A stretch of 64,000 nucleotides of DNA, from the NCBI GenBank assembly GCA_016000265.1, contig JAECRL010000012.1, positions 1-64,000 of the forward strand, given 5' to 3'. Under the pieces are notes generated by a model that saw nothing but the letters and a program-made list of their open reading frames with translations, made no database searches and was not told the DNA's origin. This document shows positions 52,234 through 62,209 of the stretch, piece by piece (position 1 is the stretch's first letter; the number at the start of each line of letters is the position of its first letter). The translations under genes were made by a program, and so were the position numbers. Source of the stretch: Burkholderiales bacterium (GTDB lineage Bacteria > Pseudomonadota > Gammaproteobacteria > Burkholderiales > Burkholderiaceae_C).

Positions 52234-53979
52234 TCAGTTGACGCAGGTTCGGTTCTTGCCGGTTCGCTTGGCCTCGTAGAGCGCCACGTCGGCGCGCTCC
52301 AGGGCCGCGCCGATGGCTTCACCCATGCGGTAGGTCGTCACCCCGGCGGAGAAGGTGATGAACACCTTCTTGTCCTCGTGTGCGAAAAACTCCGCGCTGA
52401 GCGTGCGCTGCAGGCGGGTGAGCACCTGCTGGCCTTCGTCCGCTGGCGTGTCGGGCAACATCACCACGAACTCCTCGCCGCCATAGCGCGCCACGATGTC
52501 GATCGGGCGCAGGCACTCCGTCACGCGCCGAGCCAGGAACTTCAAGGCCTCGTCGCCGGTCTGGTGGCCCATCTGGTCGTTGAGCTTTTTGAAGTTGTCG
52601 ACGTCCAGCAGGCCGATGGCCAGGGGCGTTCCCTGGCGCTCGACCCGGGCCTGCTCCGCCTCGAAGGCGCGCATCATGCCGCGGCGGTTGGCGATCTGGG
52701 TCAGCGGGTCGGTCGAGACCTCGTCGGAGAGCTGGCGAATTTCGTCTTCTAGCGAGCGCACGCGCTCGCTCAAGGCGTTGGCCTTGGCGTGTTCCTCGTG
52801 CAGGCGCACCTGCGTCTGGGCCACGACCGACTGGACCGCACGGCTTTCCTCCACCATTTCTCGCACCACGCCGGTCAGCGACTCCAGCGTGTCAGCCTGG
52901 TCGATGGTGTCGGCGTAGCGGCCCAGGTTGGACTGGAATCGGTCGGTGGTGCTGCCGAGTTCGCCGATTTCCTGCAGCATCTGGTGGATCAGGTGCTTGA
53001 GCGCTTCGCGTGCGGCTTCGCGCTCGACCTTGAGCTGCTTTTGGCGTTCGCGGGTCTCGCTCAGCAGTTGCTGAACATGTCGCACGCCGCGGCCGTTGAG
53101 GCCGTCGTCGAGTTGGTGCCGCATGGCCAGGCACTGTCCCTGAATCCAGCTTTCGTCTTCGGCCAGGTCAGCCAGGCTGTCGGTCAGGGACTGGCACAGC
53201 TCGGTGAGCTGGTCGATGAGGTGGGCGCGGTGCTCGATGACCCGGCGCGCCTGCTCGCAGGCCTGCGAGACGCTTTCGCGCGCGGCCACAAGGGCCTCGG
53301 GCAAAGGGGGCTGCGGGTCGCCGGCCTGGGTTGAGCGGGCCGCATCCAGCGCGGCTTGCAGGGCCGGCATGGCCTCGGAGCCGGTGGCCGGCGCCAGCGG
53401 CAGGGCGCTGTGGAGCGCCTCGCACAGGGCGTTGACCGCGTGAGAGGCGAGCTCTGGCCAGGCCTGGGGGGCGGGCGCGTCGGTGGTGAGCGCGGGTGGG
53501 GGCACAGGGTTGGCCGCGGGGGCGACCGTTTCGCTGGCCTCCGTCGGGTTCGCACCTGGCTCGCCGTCGTCTTCCAGCAGGGTGTTGTCCAGCGTGTCGC
53601 TGTCCCAGCTTTGCACCAACTGGCTCAGGCGCTGATGCAGGCGTTGCGCGGAGTTCTTGCTGCCCTCCAGCACGCGCTGCAGGCTGTCTTTTTTTCGGGC
53701 TGTGGTCCACTGGCGACCGCCGCGCTCCGAGCCCCGCAGGATGCGCGTGATCAGGCTCGACCAACGCACGCCTTCTTCAGCCTGCGAGGCGGTTTGGTTG
53801 GCGGGCTCCGCTTCGCCGCCGCGCTCCGGCGTTGACGTCACGCCGGCCTCGGCCTCGTAGGCCTTGCGGAAGTTGTCGGGGGTGGGCTCCAGCCTTTGTT
53901 CAGCCAGGCGCCTCAAGGCGGCCTTGGCCAGGTTGGCGGGGGAAGGAAGGGCCGCGTTCGCGCCGGGTGTCTGGGGCAT
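52234..53979 (-). CDS. Soluble GGDEF diguanylate cyclase
   Basis: A 581-residue protein without a signal peptide or membrane helix. The N-terminal region (about 1-60; RRLAEQRLEPTPDNFRKAY) resembles leaders of other proteobacterial cyclases. The middle (about 200-410) is a long helical, coiled-coil region (ETRERQKQLKVEREAAREAL). The GGDEF domain (about 415-578) has an intact GGEEF active site (500-504) and the DVDNFKKLNDQMGH metal/substrate motif. It is likely an active c-di-GMP synthase. It starts 3 bases after the next upstream gene ends, so it is probably in one operon with the response regulator and hybrid kinase. Confidence 0.92.
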   Translation of the reverse strand: MPQTPGANAALPSPANLAKAALRRLAEQRLEPTPDNFRKAYEAEAGVTSTPERGGEAEPANQTASQAEEGVRWSSLITRILRGSERGGRQWTTARKKDSLQRVLEGSKNSAQRLHQRLSQLVQSWDSDTLDNTLLEDDGEPGANPTEASETVAPAANPVPPPALTTDAPAPQAWPELASHAVNALCEALHSALPLAPATGSEAMPALQAALDAARSTQAGDPQPPLPEALVAARESVSQACEQARRVIEHRAHLIDQLTELCQSLTDSLADLAEDESWIQGQCLAMRHQLDDGLNGRGVRHVQQLLSETRERQKQLKVEREAAREALKHLIHQMLQEIGELGSTTDRFQSNLGRYADTIDQADTLESLTGVVREMVEESRAVQSVVAQTQVRLHEEHAKANALSERVRSLEDEIRQLSDEVSTDPLTQIANRRGMMRAFEAEQARVERQGTPLAIGLLDVDNFKKLNDQMGHQTGDEALKFLARRVTECLRPIDIVARYGGEEFVVMLPDTPADEGQQVLTRLQRTLSAEFFAHEDKKVFITFSAGVTTYRMGEAIGAALERADVALYEAKRTGKNRTCVN

Positions 53980-53982
53980 GGT

Positions 53983-56208
53983 TCAGCGAAGGGTGCCGAC
54001 GAGTTGGGTCGGAGGCTCGCCGCCCAAGGCCCCGATGCGTGGCAGGGACTGCGTGGACTGGGTGTCTTGCAGCCAGCGCTCGACGTCGGCGGGGGGCATG
54101 GGGCGCGCGTACAGGAAGCCCTGGCAGATGTGGCAGCCCAGGTTGTAGAGCACCTCCATCTGGGAGGCCTTCTCGACCCCTTCGGCGATGACGCGCAGGC
54201 CCAGCGCCCGCGCCAGCGCGATGATCGCGGAGACGACGGCCGAGCTCTGCGGCGTGTCACCCAGGTCGCGCACGAAGGAGCGGTCGATCTTGAGCTCGCT
54301 GATGGGCAGCGTGGTCAGGTAGGCCAGGGAGGAGTAGCCGGTGCCGAAGTCATCGATGGAGATCTCCGTGCCCAGTTGGTTGAGCCGGTGCAGCGAAGGC
54401 ACGACGCCTTGCAGGTCCTTCATTAGCCCGGTTTCGGTGATCTCGAGCTCGATGGCGCGGGGCGAGACGCCGCGTGCCAGCAAGATGGCTTCGATCTTCT
54501 CGACCAGGTCGTCCTGCTCGAACAGGCGGCTGGGCAGGTTGACCGCGATGGAGGCGTCGAAGCCGAACTTCTTTTGCCACTCGTCGGCCTGGCGCGCGGC
54601 CTCGTCGATGGCCCACAGGCTCATCTGGTTGATCAGCCCCGTGGCCTCGGCCAGCGGGATGAAGTCACCCGGGGGCACCAAGGTGCCGTTTCGCTGCCAG
54701 CGCATCAGGGCCTCGGCGCCCACCATGCGGTTGGTGCGCACGTCGATCTTGGGCTGGTAGTGCAGCACCAATTCGTTGCGCTCCAGGGCCTTGTGCAAGG
54801 CGGTGTCGAGGTCCAGGCGCACGCGGCCTTTGCTGGCGAGTTGCGGGTCGTGCAACTGGGCGGTGTTGCGCCCCTGGCTCTTGGCCAGGTCCATGGCGAC
54901 GTCCGCGTTGCGCAGCAGGTCGGCGACGTTCAAGCCATGAGAGGGGAAGACCGCCACGCCCACGGAGGCCGTGATGAAGCACTCCTGCCCGGAGACCATC
55001 ATGGGTTCGCGCAGCGCGTCCAGGATGACGCGTGCCGTCTCCATGGCCTCGCGCTCGTTGGCGACCTCGGGCAGCAGCACGACGAATTCGTCGGCGCCCA
55101 GTCGGCCCACGGCCTCCAGGGTGCGGTGCACGCGCTGGCCGCCCAGGTCCACGCTGCTCTCGAGCACCTGCTCGGAGTGGCGAACGCAATTGCGCAGGCG
55201 CCGCGAGACCTCGATGAGCAACTCGTCGCCCGCGTGGTGGCCGAGGTTCTCGTTGATGATCTTGAAGCGATCCAGCCCGACTTGCAGCAGCGCCACGCCG
55301 TGGTTGAGGCGCTTGGCGTGCTCGATGGCGCGCTCGCTGCGCCAGAAGATCTGGCGGCGGTTCGGCAAGCCGGTGAGGGTGTCGAAGTTGGCGAGGTGCT
55401 TGATCTTGTCTTCGGCCACGCGGCGGTCGGTCACGTCCTGGACGATGCCGGTGTAGCCGATGAGGTTGGCCAGCTCGTTGAACTCGGGCTCGGCCTCGAT
55501 GTGCAGGATGCGGCGGCGACCGTCGGCCAGGCCCACCTGGATGTCGTTGCACAGGATGGTGCCGTGGTCGAGCACCTCGTGGAGGATGCGGATGAAGCCC
55601 TGACGCTCTTCGACCTGAACCATGCGCAGCAGGTGCCGCAGGCCCAGCGCATCGTTGGCGCCCAAGCCGAAAACGCGCAAGCCTTCGACGGAGAAGGCGA
55701 GGTCGCCCTGGCCCTTGCGCCAGTCGAAGCTGCCCATGCGGGCGAGGTCCTGGGCGCGGGCGAGCTTGGCCTTGCTGCGCTCCAGCTCATGGCGGGTGCG
55801 CGAGGCGCGCAGCAGGTAGCGCAGGCGACCGGCCAGCAGGCTCCATTGCGTGCTTTTGACGAAGAAGTCGGTGGCGCCCGCTTCGTAGGCGCGGGTGATG
55901 GAGGCCTCGTCGTCCAGCCCCGTCAGCATCAGCACGGGCACGGATTCGTAGCCCGGCATCTGGCGCAGTTCCTGGCAGGTGGCGAAGCCATCGAGGCCGG
56001 GCATCACGGCGTCGAGCACGACGACATCGGGCAGCCAGTCGGACATCATCTGCAAGGCCTGTTCGCCCGAGCTGGACTCGGTGATGGCGAAGCCCCGATC
56101 GCGCAAGGCGATGGAGGTCAGCAGCAGGTTGACTTCGTCGTCGTCGACGAGCAACACGCGGGGCTGTTCTTGATCTTCTTCCATGAACAGCGCCGACTCT
56201 GCCGTCAT
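53983..56208 (-). CDS. Response regulator with PAS, degenerate GGDEF and EAL domains
   Basis: A 741-residue protein. Receiver about 14-130 with phospho-acceptor Asp66 (VVVLDAVMPGLDG), PAS about 165-280, GGDEF-like about 290-450, EAL about 475-720. The cyclase motif is GADEF (371-375), so synthesis is doubtful. The phosphodiesterase site is intact: EAL (499-501), VNLPSRLF, LEITETGLM, SIDDFGTGYSSLAYL, LKIDRSFV, EGVEKAS. The GGDEF-like domain may bind GTP and tune the EAL domain. The start at 56208 overlaps the hybrid kinase stop by four bases (ATGA), so the kinase is its likely phosphodonor. Confidence 0.92.
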   Translation of the reverse strand: MTAESALFMEEDQEQPRVLLVDDDEVNLLLTSIALRDRGFAITESSSGEQALQMMSDWLPDVVVLDAVMPGLDGFATCQELRQMPGYESVPVLMLTGLDDEASITRAYEAGATDFFVKSTQWSLLAGRLRYLLRASRTRHELERSKAKLARAQDLARMGSFDWRKGQGDLAFSVEGLRVFGLGANDALGLRHLLRMVQVEERQGFIRILHEVLDHGTILCNDIQVGLADGRRRILHIEAEPEFNELANLIGYTGIVQDVTDRRVAEDKIKHLANFDTLTGLPNRRQIFWRSERAIEHAKRLNHGVALLQVGLDRFKIINENLGHHAGDELLIEVSRRLRNCVRHSEQVLESSVDLGGQRVHRTLEAVGRLGADEFVVLLPEVANEREAMETARVILDALREPMMVSGQECFITASVGVAVFPSHGLNVADLLRNADVAMDLAKSQGRNTAQLHDPQLASKGRVRLDLDTALHKALERNELVLHYQPKIDVRTNRMVGAEALMRWQRNGTLVPPGDFIPLAEATGLINQMSLWAIDEAARQADEWQKKFGFDASIAVNLPSRLFEQDDLVEKIEAILLARGVSPRAIELEITETGLMKDLQGVVPSLHRLNQLGTEISIDDFGTGYSSLAYLTTLPISELKIDRSFVRDLGDTPQSSAVVSAIIALARALGLRVIAEGVEKASQMEVLYNLGCHICQGFLYARPMPPADVERWLQDTQSTQSLPRIGALGGEPPTQLVGTLR

Positions 56209-59200
56209 GCCCGCTTCTCCAGCAGCGCGCGCAGGCCTTCCAGGACGCGTTCGACCTCGAGGGGGATGTCCTGGATGCGAGGGCTCAAGTCTTCTCCGGT
56301 CTGACGCCTGATCATGGTCTCGATTTCGGCACACAAATGTGACAACTTGAGTGCGCCGATGCTGGCCGATGAAGACTTGAGTGTATGCGCGACATGCATG
56401 ATCGCGGCGCGGTCATTCATGCGGAAAGCCTCATCGAGTTGAGGAAGAAGTCTGCCAACCGAGGTTTCAAAGGCCTTGCCCACGCGCTCGAAGAGGTGAT
56501 TGTCACCGCGCGGGTCGAGTTCGCGCAGGCGCCGCAGGGCCTCGGGGTCGAACAGGTCGCTGGCGGAGGGGGGCGTGGGGGCCGAGGCCAGCACGGGTGC
56601 GGCTGTGGGCTCGGGCGCCGGTGCGGGGGGCTGGACAGCGGCTGCCACCTCGGTCGCCGCGATGGCTTCAACCTGCGAGGCAAGCTCCACCGCCTGCGGC
56701 GCGGGCAGGGCGATGGCCTGCTCGGGCTGGGTGTGCTCCAGCAGCACCTTTTGCAGCTGGCTTTGGCGGAAGGGCTTGGAGAGGTAGTCGTCGAAGCCCA
56801 CGTCCAGGAAGCGTTGCTCGTCGCCCTCCAGCGCGTTGGCCGTCACCGCGATCACCGGGGTGTCGGCCGGGGTGAGGAAGGTGAAGCGCGAGTTCGAGCC
56901 GCGGCGGAACCAGCTCAGGGCCTCCACGCCGTCCATGCCGGGCATCTGGATGTCCATGAGGACGAGGTCGAAGCGGCGCTCGCCCAGGCGGCGCAGGCCC
57001 TCGAGGGCCGAGCTGGCCACGCGCACCTCGCAGCCCAGGCGTTTGAGCATCTGGCTGCAGACCTCCTGGTTGACCGGGTTGTCCTCGATGACCAGCACCG
57101 CCTTGTTGATGCGCGGGATGTCGTGGTGCACGTCGCCACCGAGCTCGGCGGAGATGCCCAGGATGGCCTGGCGCAGCTCGGCCTTGCGCAGCGGCTTGGG
57201 CACGAAGCGCTGGTAGCCCACGTCTTGTGCGCGGCGCACGTCATCTGGTGAGGACACCGACGACAGCAGCACCATCTTCAGGTTGCGGTAGCGCCCGCTG
57301 GTGCGCACGGCCTCTGCCAGCCCCAGCCCGTCGAGCTCGGGCATGTTCATGTCGACCAGCGCGAGGTCGAAATCCGCGTCCTGCGTGGCGTGGGCCATCA
57401 GGATGTCCAGGGCCTCGCGGCCGTTGGCGGCCTGCGTGACGTTCATGCCCCAGGCGTTGAGCATGTTCTCGATCACGGTGCGGTTGGTGTCGTTGTCGTC
57501 GACCACCAGCACGTTGAAGGAGGGCATCTCGGGCTCTTCCAGCATGGCCAGGTCGACCTGCGTGTCGCCCACCCGAACGGGCACGCGGAAGACGAACTCC
57601 GAGCCCACGCCCGGTGCGCTGTGCGCCTCGATCTGGCCGCCCATGAGCTCGACGAGCTGCTTGGAGATCGCCAGGCCCAGGCCGGTGCCCCCGTAGCGAC
57701 GCGCCATGCCCACGTTGGCCTGCACGAAGGCGCTGAACAGCTTGGGGATGACGTCGCTGGGGATGCCGATGCCAGTGTCGCGCACCATGAACTCCAGCTC
57801 GATGCCCAGGCCCGGCGCACCTTGAGCGCCGTGCACCGTGCCGCTCATGCCGCGGCGGATGTCGACCACGACCTCGCCGTGCTCGGTGAACTTGATCGCA
57901 TTGGCCACCAGGTTGGTGAGGATCTGGCGCAGGCGCAGCGGGTCGCCGTGGATGACGCTGGGCAGGCCGGGTTGTTCGCGGAAGCTCAGCTCCAGGCCCT
58001 TCTCGTGGGCGCGCGGGGCCATCAGTTCCAGGGTGTCCTCGACCAAGGTTCGCAGCACGAAGTCGCTGTTGGCCATCTCCAGCTTGCCGGCCTCGATCTT
58101 GGCGAAGTCCAGGATGTCGTTGATGATCTCCAGCAGGCTCTCGCCCGATCGGTAGACGGCTTGGGCGAAGCGGCGCTGCTTGTCGTTGAGCGGCGTGCCC
58201 AGCAGCAACTCTGTCATGCCCAGGATGCCGTTCATGGGCGTGCGGATTTCGTGGCTCATGTTGGCCATGAACTGGCTCTTGGCCTGGCTGGCGGCCTCGG
58301 CCAGGTCGCGGGCGCGCTGCAACTCCAGGGCCTGGTTGTGGTCGTCGGTCACGTCGGAGACCAGGCCGTAGATGCGCGACTCGCCATCGTTCAACTGCCG
58401 CGTGCGGGTGCGGTGGCGCACCCAGCGCAGGCCCTTGCCGGGCACCTGCAGGCGCAGCAGGGCGTCGGTGGTCAAGCCGATGCGCTCTTGCGCTTCTTGT
58501 TCGCGGAACAGCGGCAGGTCTTCGGGCACGACGAGTTCGCGCACGCGGTCGGGGCGCTCGCTCAGGTCGTCGGTGGACAGGCCCAGCAACTCCTGCGTGC
58601 GCGGGCTGAGGTAGAGGAAGGAGGTGCGGTTCTGGCTGGAGACGTACACGGCGTCGTCCATCGACTCCACCAGCTCGCGGAAGCGGCGCTCGGACTCCTC
58701 CAGGTCGGCCTGTGCCTGGCGCGACGAGGTGATGTCGCGCACCAGGGAGATCAGCAGGCGCGGACGACCGTTGGTGTGGCGCAGCGCGAAGTGACGTGCG
58801 TTGACCACGCGGGGGCCCCGCTCGCTGAGCCAGGTGAAGTCGTGCTCGACCGTCTCGCCGCTGTCGACGGCTTGCTGCATGTGCGGCTGGGTCAGGCCCA
58901 CGACGGGTTTGCCCAGCGCGTGTTCAAAGGGCCGCCCGACCACGCGGTCGCGCTGCAGGCCGAATTCGATTTCGGTGTATCGGTTGATGGCCACCACGTT
59001 CATGTTGACCGGGTCGAGCACGAAGAGGCTGACCGGCAGGTTGCCCAGCAGGGCCTCGAGGAACTCGCGCTCCTGGTCGCGCACGTGCTCCTGGCTCTTG
59101 CGCTTGGTGATGTCGTTGAACAGGCAGACGTACTGGCTGCGCCCGCCCGCCTCGTCGAGCATCTGGATGGCGTCGATCTCGCCCCAGTAGCGCGTCAGCG

Positions 59201-60260
59201 TCTGCGAGCCCTGGCGTCCGGCCTCGTAGGACAGGCGAAAGGGCACGCCGCGGGAGAGTTGGTCTTCCAGTTCGGCCACGGCCTCGGGGTCGGAGACCTC
59301 CTGGGCCAGCAAGTCGGTCAGGCGGCGGCCGATGACGCGCTCCTCGGACCAGCCGGTCAGCGCCACGAAGGCGCTGTTGATCCACTCGACGGTGCCGTTG
59401 CGGTCGGTGATGGCCACCCCGCTGCTGATGCGCGAGGCCACCAGCGCGAGGCGCCCGAGGTGTTCGGCGTGGCTGGCCATGCGCGCCAGGTTGGCATCCC
59501 GCTGGGCCACGAAGCTCAGTTGGATGGCGGCCACGTCCAGCACGGCTTCCAGGTCGGCGTGGGCGCGGGCCGGGTCGTCGAACTCCAGCAGGGCCAGGGG
59601 CCAGCCCTCGACCGTGATGGGCAGGGCCAGCACGCGCTGTGTGCCCGAGGCCCGCCAGGGGCTGGCGCCGCTCACGTGGGTGCCCTGGCTCAGGTCCGCG
59701 ACGGTGGCCTTGAGCGTGCTCAGGGCCTGGCCGAGGGCGCGGTCATCTCGGTGGGTGGAGGCGATGCTGCTGACGTCGATGAGGTCGGTGCCCTCGCCGA
59801 CCTCGCTGGACCACGGGCGCAACAAGGCGGACTCGCCATTCCAGCCTTCGACGCGCAGGGCGCTCCAGGCGCGCGAGCCGACGTGGGCGTGCAGGGCCTC
59901 GCCCACGCGCTGCAAGGCCTGGGCCAGAGAGGGGGCGCTGCGTGCGGACTCAGCCACCAGGCGGATGAGCTGGAGGTGCTGGGCGTGTCGGGTGGCGGCC
60001 AGGCTGGCCTCGGTTTCCACCTCGTCGGCGTGCCGGGAGGTGGGCGGGCTGGTTTGCGGTGCGGTGGGGGTGGGCAGCGTCGTCAGCGGCGGGCCGAGTT
60101 CGGGCACCGGCGCGGTGCGCTGGCGCGCCAGGTAGCCGATGCTGCCGGAGGCGAAGATGGCCAGGGCCAGGCCCGCGCCCGCCGGGCCCCACACGAACCC
60201 CGCGGCCGACAAGGCGGCCAGTGCCATCATGAAAAACAAGGCTTTCCAGGGGGTGCGCAT
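56205..60260 (-). CDS. Large hybrid sensor histidine kinase with two receivers and Hpt
   Basis: A 1351-residue protein. Two N-terminal membrane helices (about 8-46), GAF-like region (about 90-235), three PAS domains (about 255-375, 385-505, 515-640), HisKA with His670 ([14 protein letters not shown]), HATPase about 765-885 ([20 protein letters not shown]), receiver 1 with Asp970 ([12 protein letters not shown]), receiver 2 with Asp1103 ([12 protein letters not shown]), and C-terminal Hpt with His1292 (AHTLKSSS). All phosphorelay residues are present. Translation is coupled to the next gene, a receiver-GGDEF-EAL protein, so the relay probably ends in c-di-GMP breakdown. Confidence 0.93.
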   Translation of the reverse strand: MRTPWKALFFMMALAALSAAGFVWGPAGAGLALAIFASGSIGYLARQRTAPVPELGPPLTTLPTPTAPQTSPPTSRHADEVETEASLAATRHAQHLQLIRLVAESARSAPSLAQALQRVGEALHAHVGSRAWSALRVEGWNGESALLRPWSSEVGEGTDLIDVSSIASTHRDDRALGQALSTLKATVADLSQGTHVSGASPWRASGTQRVLALPITVEGWPLALLEFDDPARAHADLEAVLDVAAIQLSFVAQRDANLARMASHAEHLGRLALVASRISSGVAITDRNGTVEWINSAFVALTGWSEERVIGRRLTDLLAQEVSDPEAVAELEDQLSRGVPFRLSYEAGRQGSQTLTRYWGEIDAIQMLDEAGGRSQYVCLFNDITKRKSQEHVRDQEREFLEALLGNLPVSLFVLDPVNMNVVAINRYTEIEFGLQRDRVVGRPFEHALGKPVVGLTQPHMQQAVDSGETVEHDFTWLSERGPRVVNARHFALRHTNGRPRLLISLVRDITSSRQAQADLEESERRFRELVESMDDAVYVSSQNRTSFLYLSPRTQELLGLSTDDLSERPDRVRELVVPEDLPLFREQEAQERIGLTTDALLRLQVPGKGLRWVRHRTRTRQLNDGESRIYGLVSDVTDDHNQALELQRARDLAEAASQAKSQFMANMSHEIRTPMNGILGMTELLLGTPLNDKQRRFAQAVYRSGESLLEIINDILDFAKIEAGKLEMANSDFVLRTLVEDTLELMAPRAHEKGLELSFREQPGLPSVIHGDPLRLRQILTNLVANAIKFTEHGEVVVDIRRGMSGTVHGAQGAPGLGIELEFMVRDTGIGIPSDVIPKLFSAFVQANVGMARRYGGTGLGLAISKQLVELMGGQIEAHSAPGVGSEFVFRVPVRVGDTQVDLAMLEEPEMPSFNVLVVDDNDTNRTVIENMLNAWGMNVTQAANGREALDILMAHATQDADFDLALVDMNMPELDGLGLAEAVRTSGRYRNLKMVLLSSVSSPDDVRRAQDVGYQRFVPKPLRKAELRQAILGISAELGGDVHHDIPRINKAVLVIEDNPVNQEVCSQMLKRLGCEVRVASSALEGLRRLGERRFDLVLMDIQMPGMDGVEALSWFRRGSNSRFTFLTPADTPVIAVTANALEGDEQRFLDVGFDDYLSKPFRQSQLQKVLLEHTQPEQAIALPAPQAVELASQVEAIAATEVAAAVQPPAPAPEPTAAPVLASAPTPPSASDLFDPEALRRLRELDPRGDNHLFERVGKAFETSVGRLLPQLDEAFRMNDRAAIMHVAHTLKSSSASIGALKLSHLCAEIETMIRRQTGEDLSPRIQDIPLEVERVLEGLRALLEKRA

Positions 60261-60433
60261 GGGGGCGTGTGTTTCAACGGTGTCGAAAATTGACGGCTGA
60301 CAAGGGGGACTCCCGAAACAAAATGCTGCAGGAATACGGTGACAATCGTCAGAAATCTCACGAACTTTAACGTGCGCTTGAATTCCAGGGCCAGCAGAAG
60401 AAACCCCTTTCAGGCCTGCTTACAATCATTTGA

Positions 60434-61501
60434 ATGCGGATTCACAACGGATCGTCCACCCAAAATGCAGAGCGAGCGCCGCGTTTGAGCGCAGCGTGGG
60501 CCGTGTGGTGTGTGGCGGGCGTCGGTTTCGCCTGGGGTTTGCACCTCACGCAGGCACCGCCCTGGGCCGGCGTGTTGCTGGCGGCGATGTGGGTGGTCGG
60601 GGCCTGGCTGGCGTGCTTCAGCCGGGTGGCCCCTGTTTCCAGCAGCGCCGCCCCCCTCCCTGCGCAGCCCCTCCCCATTTCCCTGGCTGAATCTGGGTCT
60701 GAATCTCCTGCGGGCGCGCTGGCTGAGTCCGATGTTCAGTCTGACGGGGTATCCGAGGCCCCACCTGAGGCGCCACCCGATGCCCTGCGCGAGGCCGAAC
60801 AAGACGCGCTTCGCTACGCCCTGTCGCACGACCTGCGCGCGCCGCTGCGCGTGGTCGACGGCTTCACCCGCATCGTCAAGGAAGACTACGGGCGGCTCCT
60901 CGATCGCCTGGGTCACGACCACCTCGACCGCGTCCTGGGCGCCTCGGCCCGCATGAACGGCATGATCGATGCGATCCTGGCTCAAGCCCAGTTGGCCGGT
61001 GCGCCGCTGGCGCGCCAGGACGTGGACTTGTCTGCCCTGGTGCTGGAGGTGGCGCAGGAGCAGGCCGTGGTGCGTGGGGCCCTGGTGCCGGTGGACTGGG
61101 TGATCCAGCCCGCGCTGCGCGCCCAGGCCGATGCGATGCTGCTGCGTCGCGTGGTCGAGAACCTGCTGGGCAACGCCTTGAAGTACAGCGCCAAGGTGGC
61201 GGCCCCACGCATCGAGTTCGGCTGCACCCCGGCGACCAACCCCCCCGTTTTCTACGTGCGGGACAACGGCGCGGGCTTCGACATGCAGCACGCCGACAAG
61301 CTGTTCGGCATGTTCCAGCGCCTGCACAGCGCGAAGGACTTCGAGGGCAATGGGGTGGGCCTGGCCGGGGTGCACAACATCATCCGCCGCCATGGCGGCA
61401 GGGTGTGGGCGGAGGCCCAGCCGGGCCAGGGCGCTTGTTTTTACTTCACCTTGATGGGCTCGGCCGAGGCGCAGCGCGCGGCGGGCACTCGCTCAGATTG
61501 A
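60434..61501 (+). CDS. Short membrane-associated sensor histidine kinase
   Basis: A 355-residue kinase. Two hydrophobic stretches (about 20-36 and 45-62) may anchor it; a Ser/Pro/Ala-rich linker (70-120) follows. The kinase core has the phospho-acceptor His132 (ALSHDLRAPLRVVDGF, as in phytochrome-type kinases), N box (LLGNALKYS), DNGAGFD and GNGVGLAG. No input domain is recognised. TACAAT lies only 8 bases before the ATG, so the mRNA may be leaderless or the true start may lie downstream. The last 9 bases overlap the convergent ANTAR regulator gene. Confidence 0.87.
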   Translation: MRIHNGSSTQNAERAPRLSAAWAVWCVAGVGFAWGLHLTQAPPWAGVLLAAMWVVGAWLACFSRVAPVSSSAAPLPAQPLPISLAESGSESPAGALAESDVQSDGVSEAPPEAPPDALREAEQDALRYALSHDLRAPLRVVDGFTRIVKEDYGRLLDRLGHDHLDRVLGASARMNGMIDAILAQAQLAGAPLARQDVDLSALVLEVAQEQAVVRGALVPVDWVIQPALRAQADAMLLRRVVENLLGNALKYSAKVAAPRIEFGCTPATNPPVFYVRDNGAGFDMQHADKLFGMFQRLHSAKDFEGNGVGLAGVHNIIRRHGGRVWAEAQPGQGACFYFTLMGSAEAQRAAGTRSD

Positions 61502-62107
61502 GCCCATGCCCGCCAGGACTTCCTGGGCGTTGATCAGCCGGTCGCACAAGGCGGCGACGCTGCGACCTTCCTGATTGGCCTGCTGCTGCAGTTTGTCCAG
61601 GGCCTGGCGACGGGTCAGGGAGTAGCGGTGCATGATCACGCCCACGGCCACGGCGACGGTGTCGCTCAAGGGGTCACGCGGGGCCACGTTGGCGGAGGCC
61701 GAGACCTCGGTCGAGGTCCCTGGCGTGGCGTTGGCCTTGGGGCGGTTGGCGAACGCCGCCTCGACCGCGGGCACGATCTGCTGGATGTCCAGCGGTTTGA
61801 CCAGGTAGGTCAGCGCACCGAGTTCCTTGACCTGCTTGATGGTGGCCTCGTCGGCGAAGGCCGACAGGAACATGAAGGGGATCTGGCAGTAGTCGCGCAG
61901 GTAGGCGGCGACGTCGAAGCCGGATTTGCCCTCCATGCGGATGTCGAGCAACGCCAGTTCGGGCTTTTCCTGGCGCGCCAGCAAGATGGCGTCGTCCCCG
62001 TTGTCGGCGTCGATGACTTCGTAGCCCGCCTGGGACAGCCCATGCGTGAGCGTCGCCAGCACGAGCCGGTCATCGTCCACCACCAGGATTTTGCCTTTTT
62101 GATTCAC
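61493..62107 (-). CDS. Response regulator with receiver and ANTAR RNA-binding domain
   Basis: A 204-residue protein with a canonical receiver (about 5-122; KILVVDDDRL, Asp55 in LALLDIRMEG, Lys104 in YLVKPLD) and a C-terminal ANTAR domain (about 148-198; VAVGVIMHRYSLTRRQALDK). Unlike the nitrate regulator in this window it has all phosphorylation residues. With the HisKA_2 kinase gene immediately upstream, it mirrors the EutV/EutW type of antitermination two-component system. The start is GTG at 62107 with AGAGG upstream. Its RNA target is not evident here. Confidence 0.9.
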   Translation of the reverse strand: MNQKGKILVVDDDRLVLATLTHGLSQAGYEVIDADNGDDAILLARQEKPELALLDIRMEGKSGFDVAAYLRDYCQIPFMFLSAFADEATIKQVKELGALTYLVKPLDIQQIVPAVEAAFANRPKANATPGTSTEVSASANVAPRDPLSDTVAVAVGVIMHRYSLTRRQALDKLQQQANQEGRSVAALCDRLINAQEVLAGMGSI

Positions 62108-62209
62108 GCGCAGCCTCTTCAGCGCCTCAGCGCTTTGCCGACAGGTTTGGCCGAACGCCCGGCCAGGGCAAACAGTCTACCGTGTGACGGGTGCGGTTCA
62201 GCGTGCGGG

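Noticed and set aside
62140..62165. Hexaloop hairpin (TGGCCG, GGCGTT, CGGCCA on minus) upstream of the second ANTAR gene, as an ANTAR target
   Set aside because: The loop has G, not A, at position 1. There is no convincing second hairpin and no terminator with a T-run follows.
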